A stretch of 64,000 nucleotides of DNA. Origin: Ampelomyces quisqualis. Taxonomy: Eukaryota; Ascomycota; Dothideomycetes; Pleosporales; Phaeosphaeriaceae. Positions 1 through 10,032 of this stretch are shown here, in pieces. Both the position numbers and the translations under genes were made by a program. The stretch lies in assembly GCA_018398575.1 (NCBI GenBank), contig JAGTXZ010000005.1:1736001-1800000 (forward strand). Reading direction: 5' to 3'. Below the pieces are notes generated by a model. It made no database searches. It saw only the letters and a program-made list of their open reading frames with translations, and was not told the DNA's origin. Position 1 is the stretch's first letter. Each line of letters begins with the position of its first letter.

Positions 1-899
1 CCAAGACCAACGAGACTGGCACCCCTGCTCCCGCTATTGCCATTCCCGCAGTCGTCTCCGAGAGCCAAAAGCAGGCTCACGCCAGCCCTGAAGCTGCCGC
101 CAACAGCGAAGCCGTCGCTGAGAAGAAGGCCGTTGAGTCGGAGCTTCTTGAGGAGATTCCCAAGACCAACGAGGCCGGCGAGCCCGCTCCCGTCCTTTCA
201 GCTGCAACAGCCACTACTGCTCCCGCTGCGACCATGCAGGAGCCTGCTGCTAACATCCCCGACGTCGTGGCTGAGAGCCAGAAGGCAGCTCACGTTAGCC
301 CCGAAGCTGCTGTTAGCACCGAGGTCGTCGGCGAGAAGAAGGCAGTTGAGGCTGAGCTCCTCGAGGAGGTCAAGAAGGTCAATTCTACTGGCGAACCGGC
401 CCCGGTGATTGCCGGAGCCTCGAGTGCCAATCCAGCTGCGCTATCTGATGAGGCCATCGTTGACTCCAAGCCTTTGAAGTCGTCGAGTGAGCCAGACGCT
501 CTGAACGCGCCAGCCTCCAAGCCCGCTACAACTGCTCAGCCCGCTACAACTGCTCAACCCACTCCTTTTAACGCCATCGACCCCGACACCAACGCATCAT
601 ACGTGCCAAAGGAGCCTGCACAAGAACCCTCAACCACTGAGCAGACCAAGCCGACTGTGACCACTGGTACTGAGACCACAACAACCGAAGTAAAATCCGG
701 CCCCACGGCTGCAGCCACCACCGAAGCTTCCAGCAGTCTGGCGCCTGAAACTCCCAACAAGGACCTCAGGAAAGACTCCGACGTGTCTCCCAAGGGCACT
801 CCTGGCAGTCAGAGCCTCGCGTCTGCTGCTGACGACAAGAAGAAGAAGAGGCGATCCATCTTCGGCAAGATCAAGGACAAGCTCTCTAGCATGCACTAG
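1..899 (+). CDS. Ala/Glu/Pro-rich tandem-repeat protein, C-terminal part (5' end outside window)
   Basis: The frame is open from base 3 to the TAG at 897-899, so the start lies outside the window. It encodes about 298 residues of low-complexity Ala/Pro/Glu/Thr sequence. A repeat of about 71 residues (213 bases) is clear: units starting at bases 42 and 255 both run I-P-x-V-V-x-E-S-Q-K, then S-P-E-A-A, E-K-K-A-V-E and E-L-L-E-E, ending T-G-E-P-A-P-V or similar. The window opens in the end of an earlier unit. The C-terminus is different: a Thr-rich linker, then a basic tail K-K-K-K-R-R-S-I-F-G-K-I-K-D-K-L that could form an amphipathic helix. No catalytic domain, signal peptide or membrane segment is visible in the part present. 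I do not recognise an established function; the repeats suggest a structural, scaffold or stress-type disordered protein, which is inference. Confidence 0.75.
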   Translation, partial: KTNETGTPAPAIAIPAVVSESQKQAHASPEAAANSEAVAEKKAVESELLEEIPKTNEAGEPAPVLSAATATTAPAATMQEPAANIPDVVAESQKAAHVSPEAAVSTEVVGEKKAVEAELLEEVKKVNSTGEPAPVIAGASSANPAALSDEAIVDSKPLKSSSEPDALNAPASKPATTAQPATTAQPTPFNAIDPDTNASYVPKEPAQEPSTTEQTKPTVTTGTETTTTEVKSGPTAAATTEASSSLAPETPNKDLRKDSDVSPKGTPGSQSLASAADDKKKKRRSIFGKIKDKLSSMH

Positions 900-1676
900 A
901 GCCTGCTATTTCCTCGTACATACGGTCATTAGTGTTTGATGACCTCGCGGCTTGTTATACCCAGATCTGACTGTTGATCACTGTCCATGTCCACGGAGTT
1001 GGTCTTTTGGTCTATACCATTTTCCTTGGACGTGTTTCTAGTTTGTTCGATTTTCCCCATCTACGTTCTGTCCCGCGTCTTTCGCGACAATGGATATGTG
1101 TATATCGCGTGACTGAGACTGTTCGGGATTTGTCTGGCATTTCGCGGTATAGATACGTAATTCGCTAATAGGAGATGCAGTGCTCCATAGACTCTAAATT
1201 ATTTTGCTTGCATCTTCTGGTGATGTTCAGTTGAGACATTTCTCTAACAATGTACTGCAGCTACCTCTGCTCTCCCTGAGACAGACTCTCGGCTTGGCCA
1301 TTGCCTTACCCACTGTTAAGTCCTCACCATGTCCATCTTTATCGCAACCACGTCTAACTCGTTATGGTACGCTGGCCTCACAATGATCTTCATCACCCGT
1401 CAAGCATCGTCATGCCTTCACTATGTCCCGCCGTTCTCTTACACTATGTACTCATGGTTAGCCATGTACACCCACACATTCCCACCATCTCACCCATTCT
1501 CTCGCCTATACCAAGTCTATGCCTTCTCAAACTTGAAATTCCCAACAACCTGTCCAGACTCACACGCACACACGACCCAAGCTTCTTCGCACAAAGATCA
1601 TTATCTGCTTCCGACACCACGAGCACATAACACTAGATCTTAATTACATCACCGAAGCAATCCCCAACAAAACACA
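900..1676. other. Intergenic, no gene seen
   Basis: This is the 3' flank of the repeat protein and the presumed promoter and leader of the next gene. Short open frames here overlap in several frames and lack any recognisable protein features. The last 150 bases before 1677 are C/A-rich, as expected of a fungal 5' leader. Confidence 0.5.
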
Positions 1677-2552
1677 ATGAGCCACTACTCCAGCTCAACG
1701 AACCCTTCAACAAAGTCCCCAGACACTATTCGTCGAGGCGCTGGCCGCGTTTCGACACGCACACATAGCCCTCAGCGCGACATGACGGACGATATTCTCT
1801 CTCTCGTCGACCAACATCTCGCCTGGCAATCCGAAACCTCATCTCGCGAGCAGGCTCGGCGCGGCTCCGCGGGAACACTGATAGTAGATTGGGACGGCGT
1901 GAGCAAAGGCCGAGCCTTTCACCGCGAACCCCACCCACCATCCTCCCCGCGCTCCACCAGTTCTCTTCCCACACACCGTACCTCTACCCGCCAACATGAC
2001 GACGCTGCCCTCGACCAATATCCACGCCCCGCCAACCCTAGACAAGACTCGACACAAGCCCATTTCCACCGCCCCTGCCCCCGCACCAGCCTGGCCCCAG
2101 ATATTTCCGTCACTTACTCGCCCGCGCACCATGTCGCTTACGGCTCCGCTCCCCACTCGCATATGCGCTACGCTTACAACGGACAGGTTTTTCGCGTTGC
2201 TCATCACCCTTCTTCCTCTTCCTCTTCTTCGTCCTCTTCCTCTGCATACCCACCCCACCCGTCACAAACCCAAACCCAAACGCAAGATTTCTTCCTCCCC
2301 CTCGAAACACACGACAAGGCCCTCCCCCTTCTCCCCCTATCCTTCCCCTTGCCTCTATTTTCCTCCTCGTCCTCCTCGTCCTCTCCCTCCAAAGAAGAAG
2401 GAGAAGGAGAAGGAGAAGTAACCCCCTCGAAAAAAGTCCGCGGCTTTGTGCTGAGGGTCCTGCGTAGACTGGAGGGGTTGGGCGTGTTGGGCCGCATGCG
2501 CCGGGACCGGGAGGGGAGGAGGAGGAACATGTCTGTGTCTGTGTCCAGGTGA
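1677..2552 (+). CDS. Ser/Pro-rich protein of unknown function
   Basis: An uninterrupted frame of 291 residues with no intron needed. The N-terminal half is rich in Ser, Thr, Arg and Pro, with a short more ordered segment around residues 35-50 (D-D-I-L-S-L-V-D-Q-H) and again near T-L-I-V-D-W-D-G. A run of about 11 serines (near 2214-2250) and a second Ser run followed by alternating Glu-Gly come from simple-sequence DNA. The C-terminal 45 residues are strongly basic (K-K-V-R-G-F-V-L-R-V-L-R-R) and could form a cationic helix. There is no signal peptide or transmembrane segment. The Met at 1677 is preceded by A-rich sequence (aaaacacaATG), a good fungal start context. I recognise no family; it is probably a lineage-restricted, largely disordered protein. 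Confidence 0.55.
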   Translation: MSHYSSSTNPSTKSPDTIRRGAGRVSTRTHSPQRDMTDDILSLVDQHLAWQSETSSREQARRGSAGTLIVDWDGVSKGRAFHREPHPPSSPRSTSSLPTHRTSTRQHDDAALDQYPRPANPRQDSTQAHFHRPCPRTSLAPDISVTYSPAHHVAYGSAPHSHMRYAYNGQVFRVAHHPSSSSSSSSSSSAYPPHPSQTQTQTQDFFLPLETHDKALPLLPLSFPLPLFSSSSSSSSPSKEEGEGEGEVTPSKKVRGFVLRVLRRLEGLGVLGRMRRDREGRRRNMSVSVSR

Positions 2553-2588
2553 CTCGGTTTCATTTGGGGGAGGGAGGGGGGTACTTGT

Positions 2589-2589
2589 T

Positions 2590-2623
<34 letters not shown>

Positions 2624-2626
2624 CAT
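2589..2626. repeat. GAT/GGT trinucleotide microsatellite
   Basis: Downstream of the Ser-rich gene about six ATG/GAT units pass directly into about five GTG/GGT units. It is short and imperfect, and non-coding. Confidence 0.8.
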
Positions 2627-2664
2627 GGACGTTTACTTGAATAGGTGTGTAGGTTTGGAATTTA

Positions 2665-2666
2665 CT

Positions 2667-2713
<47 letters not shown>

Positions 2714-2763
2714 TTCTTCTTCTTCTTCTTCTTCTTCTTCTTCTTCTTCTTCTTCTTCTTCTT
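2665..2763. repeat. Long CTT (GAA on the other strand) microsatellite
   Basis: About 33 consecutive CTT units, broken only by one extra C near 2690. The + strand is pure pyrimidine and the - strand pure purine, so the tract can form triplex-type structure. It lies between the convergent 3' ends of the Ser-rich gene and the FHA gene. Open frames through it (poly-Ser or poly-Glu) are products of the repeat and not genes. Confidence 0.95.
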
Positions 2764-3272
2764 TATACGGGAGTGGAATCTCTGGGGCTCGGGTGATTTT
2801 TTTGGGTGATTGTGGAAATGGATGTCGTGTGAGAGGGGCTGAGGGACATGGCAGAGAGATTTGTTTGAGTGTGCTTGTGGAAGTTTGGTCCTTCATAGTG
2901 GTACTCCGCATTGCATGGTCCAAAGTCATGGCGAAACAAACCCCATGATGAGTTTTGTAGTGCACCACTTTTTTGAGCTCACCATTCCGATATTGTGGAT
3001 AGAACATGGCGAACAATTCAAAGCACAATCATGTCATTCAATGCGCGACTATATGAGTGAAACCCTGTACGCATAAACCAGAAACGCCGTCCTAACCATA
3101 TTCACCATGGCACATCCACCCAAACGCCCCAGTCGTACATGATCGAAATGGATATATAATGCATGCCACTACGTTTGTATTTACTCCTCACCGTGATGTT
3201 GAAACGCCAGAGATGACAGAAACGAAAAACAGTAAGAGCGAATGATCAAAGCATCTCTGTGATGAGCCAATC
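2764..3272. other. Intergenic between convergent genes, no gene seen
   Basis: Non-coding sequence between the microsatellite and the stop codon of the FHA gene on the other strand. It must hold the 3' ends of both convergent transcripts. Nothing else is recognisable. Confidence 0.5.
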
Positions 3273-5077
3273 CTAAGCAAAGAAAGCGTCAGGGAGGGAT
3301 GATAGCAGTGCAACCGCGCCAGCTGCACCCGCGGCCCCAACACCAAGGTACTTGGCAGTTGTCCGGACCCTGGCAAGAATAGATCGCGGCTCCTTTTTCG
3401 GTCGTTTGGCAATGGCCGCGGCAGTCTGAGCAGACTTGTCCTCGACGGGCTCGAGAACCACTGCAGGCTCGGCACGTGAGTCCTCGACGAGCTCTGGCGT
3501 TTTACGGACCATGTCTGGCTCATCAAGCACATCCGCCTTGCGCTTCATGTCGTTATCCGAGGTGGGTGTAAGTGGCTGCTCTTCGACAATCTCGCCGATA
3601 GACACCTTGGTTCGGCGGTTCGGAGGTGGCGTCGTGGGCATGGCATTATCCGCCTGGAACATCGTGGGAGGTGTCTGCATGCGATTCGCGAACGGAGGGA
3701 AAGTTGACGGGCCAAAGTTCCAGCCCGATGCGTCCGATTCCGGCGCGGATGGCATGAATGGCGCCGTAGGAGGCGCCGGACTGAACAGGATCGGGCGATC
3801 ACCATGGTTCGTGCCGTAACCCGAAGAGTTGTCCGAGTACCAGGGAGGCCTGCTGTTAGATGGCATGCCTCCTTGGTTGGACTGAGCAGCCTGGGGCCGG
3901 GGCGGTAGTGGTGGCGGGAATGCGTTGCCAAACCCGACCCTGAAAGATTCTTTGATGTCATCAAGCTGGGAGTCCAGTGACGGCACGTGAGCGTCTGTCT
4001 CATTGAAGACATTGGGAGGCTCGGGAATCGAGTTATTAGAAGCCATGTCCTGATGCAGTCCGACCGGAAGAGCTAATTCCAAGTCTACTTTCAGTTGTTT
4101 CTTGAATGCGTCCGAAGCAGCTTCAGCCTGCTTGGCCAGGGGCTCGGGATGAGCAGAGTCGAAGCTTGCTTCGGAGTCTCCAAGGAGCTCGTCTTCGAGC
4201 TCATCATCGAGCTCGTCGTCTTGTACGTCGCTAGAATAGTAGCCGCCGCTCCCTTCATTGTCTGAGAAGCTGTCCACCATGAGAAGTTCTTCGTCGGTGG
4301 GCTCAGAGTACGGCTCGCGGTGCGAATAGATCTCGGCTACAGCAGGGGGCTCGTCTTCGTCATCGTCGACAATGAAGTCATCCCCCATCATGGTGAGGTC
4401 GGCATGGTTCGCAGCAGAGACGTCGGACTCCAAGTCTGATTCATCAAGCGTAAGTGGATTGCATTGACTACCCTGGCGAGACGTCATACCACCAAGGTCC
4501 TCTTCGTCGCTATAAGGTGCTGTGAAGCCCTGCGAGAAGGACGTCTGCGGGCGTATGCGTTCAGCCTCAAACTGATACTTGCGAGCAACGAAGAACTCTG
4601 GAGGAAAGACGTATTAGCCATGTCTGAGAGAAGGGAATGGAGAGGCATACCTTGGTTACGGTTGATATCGATGCCAAACTGTAGATTGTCGCCGGATGTA
4701 AGTTGCTTAGGAGTGCGTGGAGCAAGCCTTTCGCCGTTCACCATGGTGCCGTGCATAGAGCCTTGGTCGGAGATGTACACGTGGAGAGCGCCACTGTCCG
4801 CGTTGACAGTCAAGATGGCGTGCTCGCGGGAGATGACAGGGCTGTCGATGAAGGCGTTGTTGGCGGCCGGCATCAGCGCTTTCTTGGTTGTGTTCCTAGA
4901 GGCACGGCCGATGGGGAAGTTGGAGCCCAGAGGCAGCTCGAACTCGCGAGAGTCGATGCCCTCGAAGCCGTCGACGTCTCGCAGGACGACACAGAAGGCT
5001 GGCTTGTTAGTGCATGGGTGCAAAGCAACGGGCCGAGAGCGAGAGGGCGTACTGTCAGACATGGTGAGTTTGAACAA
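3273..5077 (-). CDS. FHA-domain protein with a hydrophobic C-terminal tail
   Basis: Two exons, 5077-4651 and 4597-3273, join across a 53-bp GT-AG intron (4598-4650) into 583 residues; an in-frame Met at 5062 (M-S-D-S-T) is an equally good start. Residues about 25-130 form a forkhead-associated (phosphothreonine-binding) domain with the hallmark residues G-R-A-S, S-R-E-H-A and G-T-M-V-N-G. A long acidic, Ser/Pro-rich region follows with D/E clusters (D-D-E-L-D-D-E-L-E-D-E-L) and a K-R-P-K-K-E basic patch. The last 25 residues are hydrophobic and Ala/Gly-rich (Y-L-G-V-G-A-A-G-A-A-G-A-V-A-L-L) and end close to the C-terminus, as in tail-anchored membrane proteins. FHA plus tail anchor recalls SLMAP/Far9-Far10 of the STRIPAK complex, but I see no long coiled coil, so that assignment is uncertain. 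It is divergent from RPC1. Confidence 0.85.
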
Positions 5078-5619
5078 GATGAACTTGCAGGAGATGGAGG
5101 CAGTCGAGATGGTCGATGTGGTCGAGGTCCTGGTGAGAGCGGTTGTCGGGATGGTGAGGGGGTTGAGACGTGGTCAGGCGGGGCGGACTGCGGGGGAGCT
5201 AAGTGTAGCTAAGTGTACCGTAGTAGACCAGTGGTGAGGTGAAGTAGTGGTGAGCGCGGCGGCCTGTGACACCTGTGAAAGAAGGCAGCAGCATGCAGGC
5301 CTGGGACTGGGGGGCTGAGGGGCGTAGCCAGCTCGGTGCTGCAGGCGTGGCAGAAGGGCAGAGTGAAGGGGGGTGTCACACGGTCGCGGCTGCCTTCCCC
5401 GTGATCGTGCACGTGAGCTGACGTTATCAGCTTATCGGGCTGCAGTAGCGCGGCCCGCGGCCCCTCCCGGCCTAGCCTGTCCTGTACCCCACCAAAATCT
5501 GCAGGCCTCGCGACTGCCTGCTGCAGCGCTGGCAGAGGTGAAGACGCCGCTCACATGACTCACGGCGCGACGACTCCTCTTTCGCCATACACGCAGCGCC
5601 GCCACCCCGCCACGCCAGC
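5078..5619. promoter_or_regulatory. Divergent promoter region of the FHA gene and RPC1
   Basis: 542 bp separate the two start codons, which point away from each other, so both promoters must lie here. The sequence is GC-rich with runs of cccctcc and no obvious TATA box, as is common for housekeeping genes. No specific operator was identified. Confidence 0.55.
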
Positions 5620-8600
5620 ATGGACGCGCCACGCACCTCGGCCAAGCAGCAGGTCGTGGACCGCGTTCCTGCGCGCATCAAGCACATCCAGTTCGGCATC
5701 TACTCCAACCAGGACATTGTGAACCAGGCCGTCCTCGAAGTCTCGGACCGCAATGTCTACGACCTCGCCCCCAACTCGGACAACTCGCGCATCCTCACGA
5801 CCAACGGGCCCATGGACCCGCTCATGGGCATCTCGACCAAGGGCGCCGTGTGCGGGACCTGCGGTGAGAAGCTGGACACGTGCAACGGCCACTTCGGGCA
5901 CATCAAGCTGGCGCTGCCGGCATTCCACGTGGGATACCTGAAGCACATCATCGAAGTGCTCAACTGCATATGCAAGGACTGCTCGCGCGTGCTGCTGGAC
6001 GAGGTCGAGCGGCGGAGATATCTGCGCAGCATGCGCCGGCCCGACATGGACACGCTGCGGCGGAGCGCCGTCTCCAAGAAGATACTCGAGGATTGTCGCA
6101 AGAAGAAGACGTGCCCATACTGCGATGCGCTGCAGGGAACCGTGCGCAAGGTCCCTGGCCACCCGCTCAAGATCATCCACAACCGCTACGATGCCTTCAA
6201 CCGCTCGACCGCCAAGACGAAGAAGCCGCCCGCGGGCAAGATCGAGTTCGACCAGTCGTTTGACACGGCAAAAGCTGCGAACCCCGACCTGGACAAGCAT
6301 CTGAAGAAGGCCGTCGACGACATGCACCCACTGCGGACGCTCAACTTGTTCAAGAAGATCTCCCCAGAAGACTGCGAGCTGCTGGCCATGATACCCGAGG
6401 ATGCGCGTCCCGAAATGCTGATATGGGAGTATATGCCTGTGCCGCCTGTGGCTCTGCGCCCCTCGGTCATGCAGGAAGGCGGTGCGACAGAGGACGACGT
6501 GACGAACAAGATCGGAGACATATGCCAGATCAGCAGTATCATACGTGCCGGACTTGCGCGAGGGTTCCCGCTGCAGATTCTCATGGAGCAGTGGGACTTT
6601 TTGCAACTGCAAATTGCCATGTACATCAACAGCGATGCCCCAGGCCTGAAGCAGCAAGGCTTGCAAAAGACGATGCGTGGCTTTTCACAAAGACTGAAGG
6701 GTAAGGGTGGTCGCTTCCGCCAAAACCTCTCTGGGAAGCGTGTCGACTTTTCTGGTCGAACTGTTATTGGGCCAGACCCAAATCTAAGCATTGACGAAGT
6801 CGCCGTTCCACAACGAGTGGCGAAGATCTTGACCTATCCCGAAAAGGTCACGCAGTATAATAAGGAGAAGCTGCAAAGGCTTGTACGCAATGGCCCGAAC
6901 AGGTACCCCGGAGCAAACGTAATTCTAAAGGACCAGGGCCCCAATCAGGACCCACAAAAGACGTCTCTAGCTGCTCTCGTACGACATGATAAACGAGGAG
7001 ACAAGCTACATTCTCCAGCGAACAGATTGAAGATTGGTGATATTGTAGAACGTCACCTCGAGGACGGAGACATTGTTCTCTTCAATCGACAACCCTCCCT
7101 ACACAAACTCAGTATTCTCAGCCATCGAGCGAAGATTCGCCCTTGGAGAACTTTTCGACTAAACGAATGTGTTTGCAACCCATACAACGCAGATTTCGAC
7201 GGTGATGAGATGAATTTGCATGTTCCGCAGACGGAAGAGGCGCGTACCGAAGCCACGGAGCTGATGGGTGTCAAGTACAACCTAGCGACACCAAAAAACG
7301 GCACCCCAATTATTGCAGCGATTCAGGACTTTATCACAGCGGCCTACATCTTGAGCAACAAGAGCAACTTTTACGATCGACGGACATTCTGCCAAATCGT
7401 CAATTACATGTTCACCGGAGAGGGAGCCTATGATCCCGATACAGGCAAGTATCTCCCAATTGAGATCCCGCCCCCGGTGATTTGGAGACCGCAGGCACTC
7501 TGGACGGGAAAGCAAGTTTTCAACCTTCTCATGCGCCCCAACAAGAAGTCCAGAGTTCTTGTCAACCTCGAAGCTGGTTGCAAGCAGTTCAAGCCTGTCC
7601 ATGGCCGTGCTCACGATCTCGACGAGAATGATGCGTACCTCGTTATTCGTAATTCGGAAGTCATGTGCGGAGTAATGGACAAGTCCACCGTTGGTGATGG
7701 CAAGAAAGAGTCTGTCTTTTATGTCATGATGCGAGACTTCGGGCCGGAGCACGCTGTACAAGGCATGAATCGGCTTGCAAGACTCTCTGCGCGTTGGCTT
7801 ACCAACAACGGCTTCTCCCTTGGAATCAGCGATGTCACGCCGGGAGAAATTCTAAACCTGAAGAAGCAGGCCTTGGTTGAAGAAGCGTATGCCAAGTGCG
7901 ACAATCTTATCCAGCAATACAAGTCAGGCAAGCTCCAGCGTGCTGCAGGATGCGATGAGGAACAGACAATGGAAGTTCAAATCGGTGGCATCTTGTCTGG
8001 TGTCCGTCAGGCAGCTGGTGATATCTGTTTCGAAGAGCTTAGCAGATGGAACTCACCATTGCTCATGGCAAAGTGCGGTTCCAAAGGATCCAACATCAAT
8101 GTCTCCCAGATGGTAGCTTCCGTTGGACAGCAGATGATTGGCGGTGCGCGTGTCGCTGATGGTTTTCACCACCGCACATTGCCCCATTTCCCTAAAGCAT
8201 CTCGTCAACCGGCTGCCAAGGGTTTCGTCAGTAACAGTTTCTTCTCGGGCCTCACTCCTTCCGAATTCATCTTTCACGCTATGAGTGGTCGTGAAGGTTT
8301 GGTCGACACCGCCGTGAAAACCGCAGAAACTGGTTATATGAGTCGACGTTTGATGAAATCTCTGGAAGATCTCTCAGCACAGTATGATGATACTGTACGC
8401 AACTCATCGGGCACAGTAGTGCAATTCCAGTATGGAGACGACAACCTCGACCCTGTGGATATGGAGGGTAAAGCAAAACCCGTAGAGTTCGATCGAACAT
8501 TCTCGCATGCCATCACCTCGACTTGGAACAACGACGAGCCTAGTCTTACGCCCGAATTGGTGCGGACGCACACCGAGAACAGACTCAACACGGAGCGAAA

Positions 8601-10032
8601 CAAGTACCCACGATTCAAGCTCGACGGTGTCACAAAACTTGATTACAGGGACAAGAGCGACAGTGCTATTGATCAGAAGGAGTCTATGCGAGACTTCCTA
8701 GATACCGTGCAAGCCTATGTAGCCGGCAAGGCTCAGAAGTTGGAGACAACATTGGTACATTTGGGTGTGACACAAACGACCAAACCACGCTCAAAAGAAG
8801 ATACAGAAATGTACACTCTTGCAGACGGTATTGCCAAGATCTCTCAGCGCGCATTGGACGCCTTCATCAATCTCTGTCTGACAAAGTATCATCGCTCACG
8901 CGTACAACCTGGCCACGCTGTAGGGGCCATCGGTGCTCAGTCGATTGGTGAACCTGGTACGCAGATGACGTTGAAGACTTTCCATTTTGCTGGTGTCGCA
9001 GGTATGTCCATCACCCAAGGTGTCCCGCGTATCAAAGAAATCATCAACGCCTCCTCAACTATATCAACGCCCGTCATTACCTGCGTTCTCTCGAACAAGA
9101 TAAACGAGTCCGCCGCCCGCATGGTCAAAGCACGTGTTGAGAAGACTTATCTTCGCGATATCATCACCTATGTTGAAGACGTGTGGCATCCTAACGGTGC
9201 ATACATTGCCATGCGCATCGACTGGGACACTGTCAATGCGCTCTTTGTAGATGTTACTCCACATGAGATCATCACCGCCATCAACAAACACAAGCCGCTG
9301 AAATGGGGCAAGTCCGGCACCAAAGTCCGCATCTCATCCTCTCTGATCCGCGTCGAAGTTGACGATCCCAACACCGCCAAAAAGCGGCCTGTAAAGACGT
9401 CCAAGAACCACAAAGAGTTCTTCGAGCGCGTCCAGCAAGTCAAAGCTCTCATTCCAAACGTCGTCATCAAAGGCTATCCGGAGTGCACGCGTGCGATCAT
9501 TCGCAAAGAAACGAAGCCGAACGAACAAGGCGAGTACGAATGCGAGCTTCTTGTCGAGGGTTACGGCCTCAAAGACTGCCTGACTACGCCCGGAATCGAG
9601 CCCTACAAAACCATGTCCAATCACGTCATGGAAGTCCGCACCGTGCTTGGCATAGAAGCCGCTCGCGCAACCATCATGCGGGAAATCAACGCAGTCATGG
9701 GCAACATGGACATTGATCCGCGTCACATGGCGCTCCTTGCAGACGTAATGACGTTCAAGGGCGACGTCTATGGCATCACTCGCTTCGGTCTCCAGAAGAC
9801 GCGCGACTCAGTCTTGCAGTTGGCAAGTTTCGAAAAGACTCCTGATCATCTTTTTGAGGCTGCCGCGAGGGGTAAGACGGACACGATTGATGGTGTGAGT
9901 GAGAGCATTATCATGGGGCAGTCGATGAAATTGGGAACTGGGGCGCTGCAGGTTATTCGGCCTTTGCATCTAAGTAAAGACGAGTTGAGCCATCAGAGGA
10001 CGATGTTTGAGGAAGGGTGGGATGCATTGTGA
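5620..10032 (+). CDS. RPC1: DNA-directed RNA polymerase III largest subunit (RPC160)
   Basis: A single intronless frame of 1470 residues, the usual length for this subunit. It is the catalytic clamp and active-site subunit of nuclear RNA polymerase III, which makes tRNA, 5S rRNA and other small RNAs. The N-terminal clamp zinc site is C78-x2-C81-x6-C88-x2-H91, followed by a second Cys pair set (C-x-C-x2-C and C-P-Y-C). The invariant magnesium-binding loop N-A-D-F-D-G-D sits at residues 523-529, preceded by F-N-R-Q-P-S-L-H-K. The bridge helix region (G-S-K-G-S-N-I-N-V-S-Q-M) and trigger loop (K-T-F-H-F-A-G-V-A-G-M at about 1117-1127) are intact. Pol III rather than Pol II is indicated by the absence of a heptapeptide C-terminal domain and by the N-terminal and F-A-A-x-A-type tail context. 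Long antisense frames inside are shadows. Confidence 0.97.
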   Translation: MDAPRTSAKQQVVDRVPARIKHIQFGIYSNQDIVNQAVLEVSDRNVYDLAPNSDNSRILTTNGPMDPLMGISTKGAVCGTCGEKLDTCNGHFGHIKLALPAFHVGYLKHIIEVLNCICKDCSRVLLDEVERRRYLRSMRRPDMDTLRRSAVSKKILEDCRKKKTCPYCDALQGTVRKVPGHPLKIIHNRYDAFNRSTAKTKKPPAGKIEFDQSFDTAKAANPDLDKHLKKAVDDMHPLRTLNLFKKISPEDCELLAMIPEDARPEMLIWEYMPVPPVALRPSVMQEGGATEDDVTNKIGDICQISSIIRAGLARGFPLQILMEQWDFLQLQIAMYINSDAPGLKQQGLQKTMRGFSQRLKGKGGRFRQNLSGKRVDFSGRTVIGPDPNLSIDEVAVPQRVAKILTYPEKVTQYNKEKLQRLVRNGPNRYPGANVILKDQGPNQDPQKTSLAALVRHDKRGDKLHSPANRLKIGDIVERHLEDGDIVLFNRQPSLHKLSILSHRAKIRPWRTFRLNECVCNPYNADFDGDEMNLHVPQTEEARTEATELMGVKYNLATPKNGTPIIAAIQDFITAAYILSNKSNFYDRRTFCQIVNYMFTGEGAYDPDTGKYLPIEIPPPVIWRPQALWTGKQVFNLLMRPNKKSRVLVNLEAGCKQFKPVHGRAHDLDENDAYLVIRNSEVMCGVMDKSTVGDGKKESVFYVMMRDFGPEHAVQGMNRLARLSARWLTNNGFSLGISDVTPGEILNLKKQALVEEAYAKCDNLIQQYKSGKLQRAAGCDEEQTMEVQIGGILSGVRQAAGDICFEELSRWNSPLLMAKCGSKGSNINVSQMVASVGQQMIGGARVADGFHHRTLPHFPKASRQPAAKGFVSNSFFSGLTPSEFIFHAMSGREGLVDTAVKTAETGYMSRRLMKSLEDLSAQYDDTVRNSSGTVVQFQYGDDNLDPVDMEGKAKPVEFDRTFSHAITSTWNNDEPSLTPELVRTHTENRLNTERNKYPRFKLDGVTKLDYRDKSDSAIDQKESMRDFLDTVQAYVAGKAQKLETTLVHLGVTQTTKPRSKEDTEMYTLADGIAKISQRALDAFINLCLTKYHRSRVQPGHAVGAIGAQSIGEPGTQMTLKTFHFAGVAGMSITQGVPRIKEIINASSTISTPVITCVLSNKINESAARMVKARVEKTYLRDIITYVEDVWHPNGAYIAMRIDWDTVNALFVDVTPHEIITAINKHKPLKWGKSGTKVRISSSLIRVEVDDPNTAKKRPVKTSKNHKEFFERVQQVKALIPNVVIKGYPECTRAIIRKETKPNEQGEYECELLVEGYGLKDCLTTPGIEPYKTMSNHVMEVRTVLGIEAARATIMREINAVMGNMDIDPRHMALLADVMTFKGDVYGITRFGLQKTRDSVLQLASFEKTPDHLFEAAARGKTDTIDGVSESIIMGQSMKLGTGALQVIRPLHLSKDELSHQRTMFEEGWDAL

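Noticed and set aside
2633..3028. Poly-Glu / poly-Ser frames through the CTT tract
   Set aside because: They are translations of the microsatellite and have no conserved sequence on either side.
5560..6666. Long minus-strand open frame opposite the 5' part of RPC1
   Set aside because: It mirrors the GC-rich third-position bias of RPC1, has no family motif and overlaps an essential conserved gene completely.
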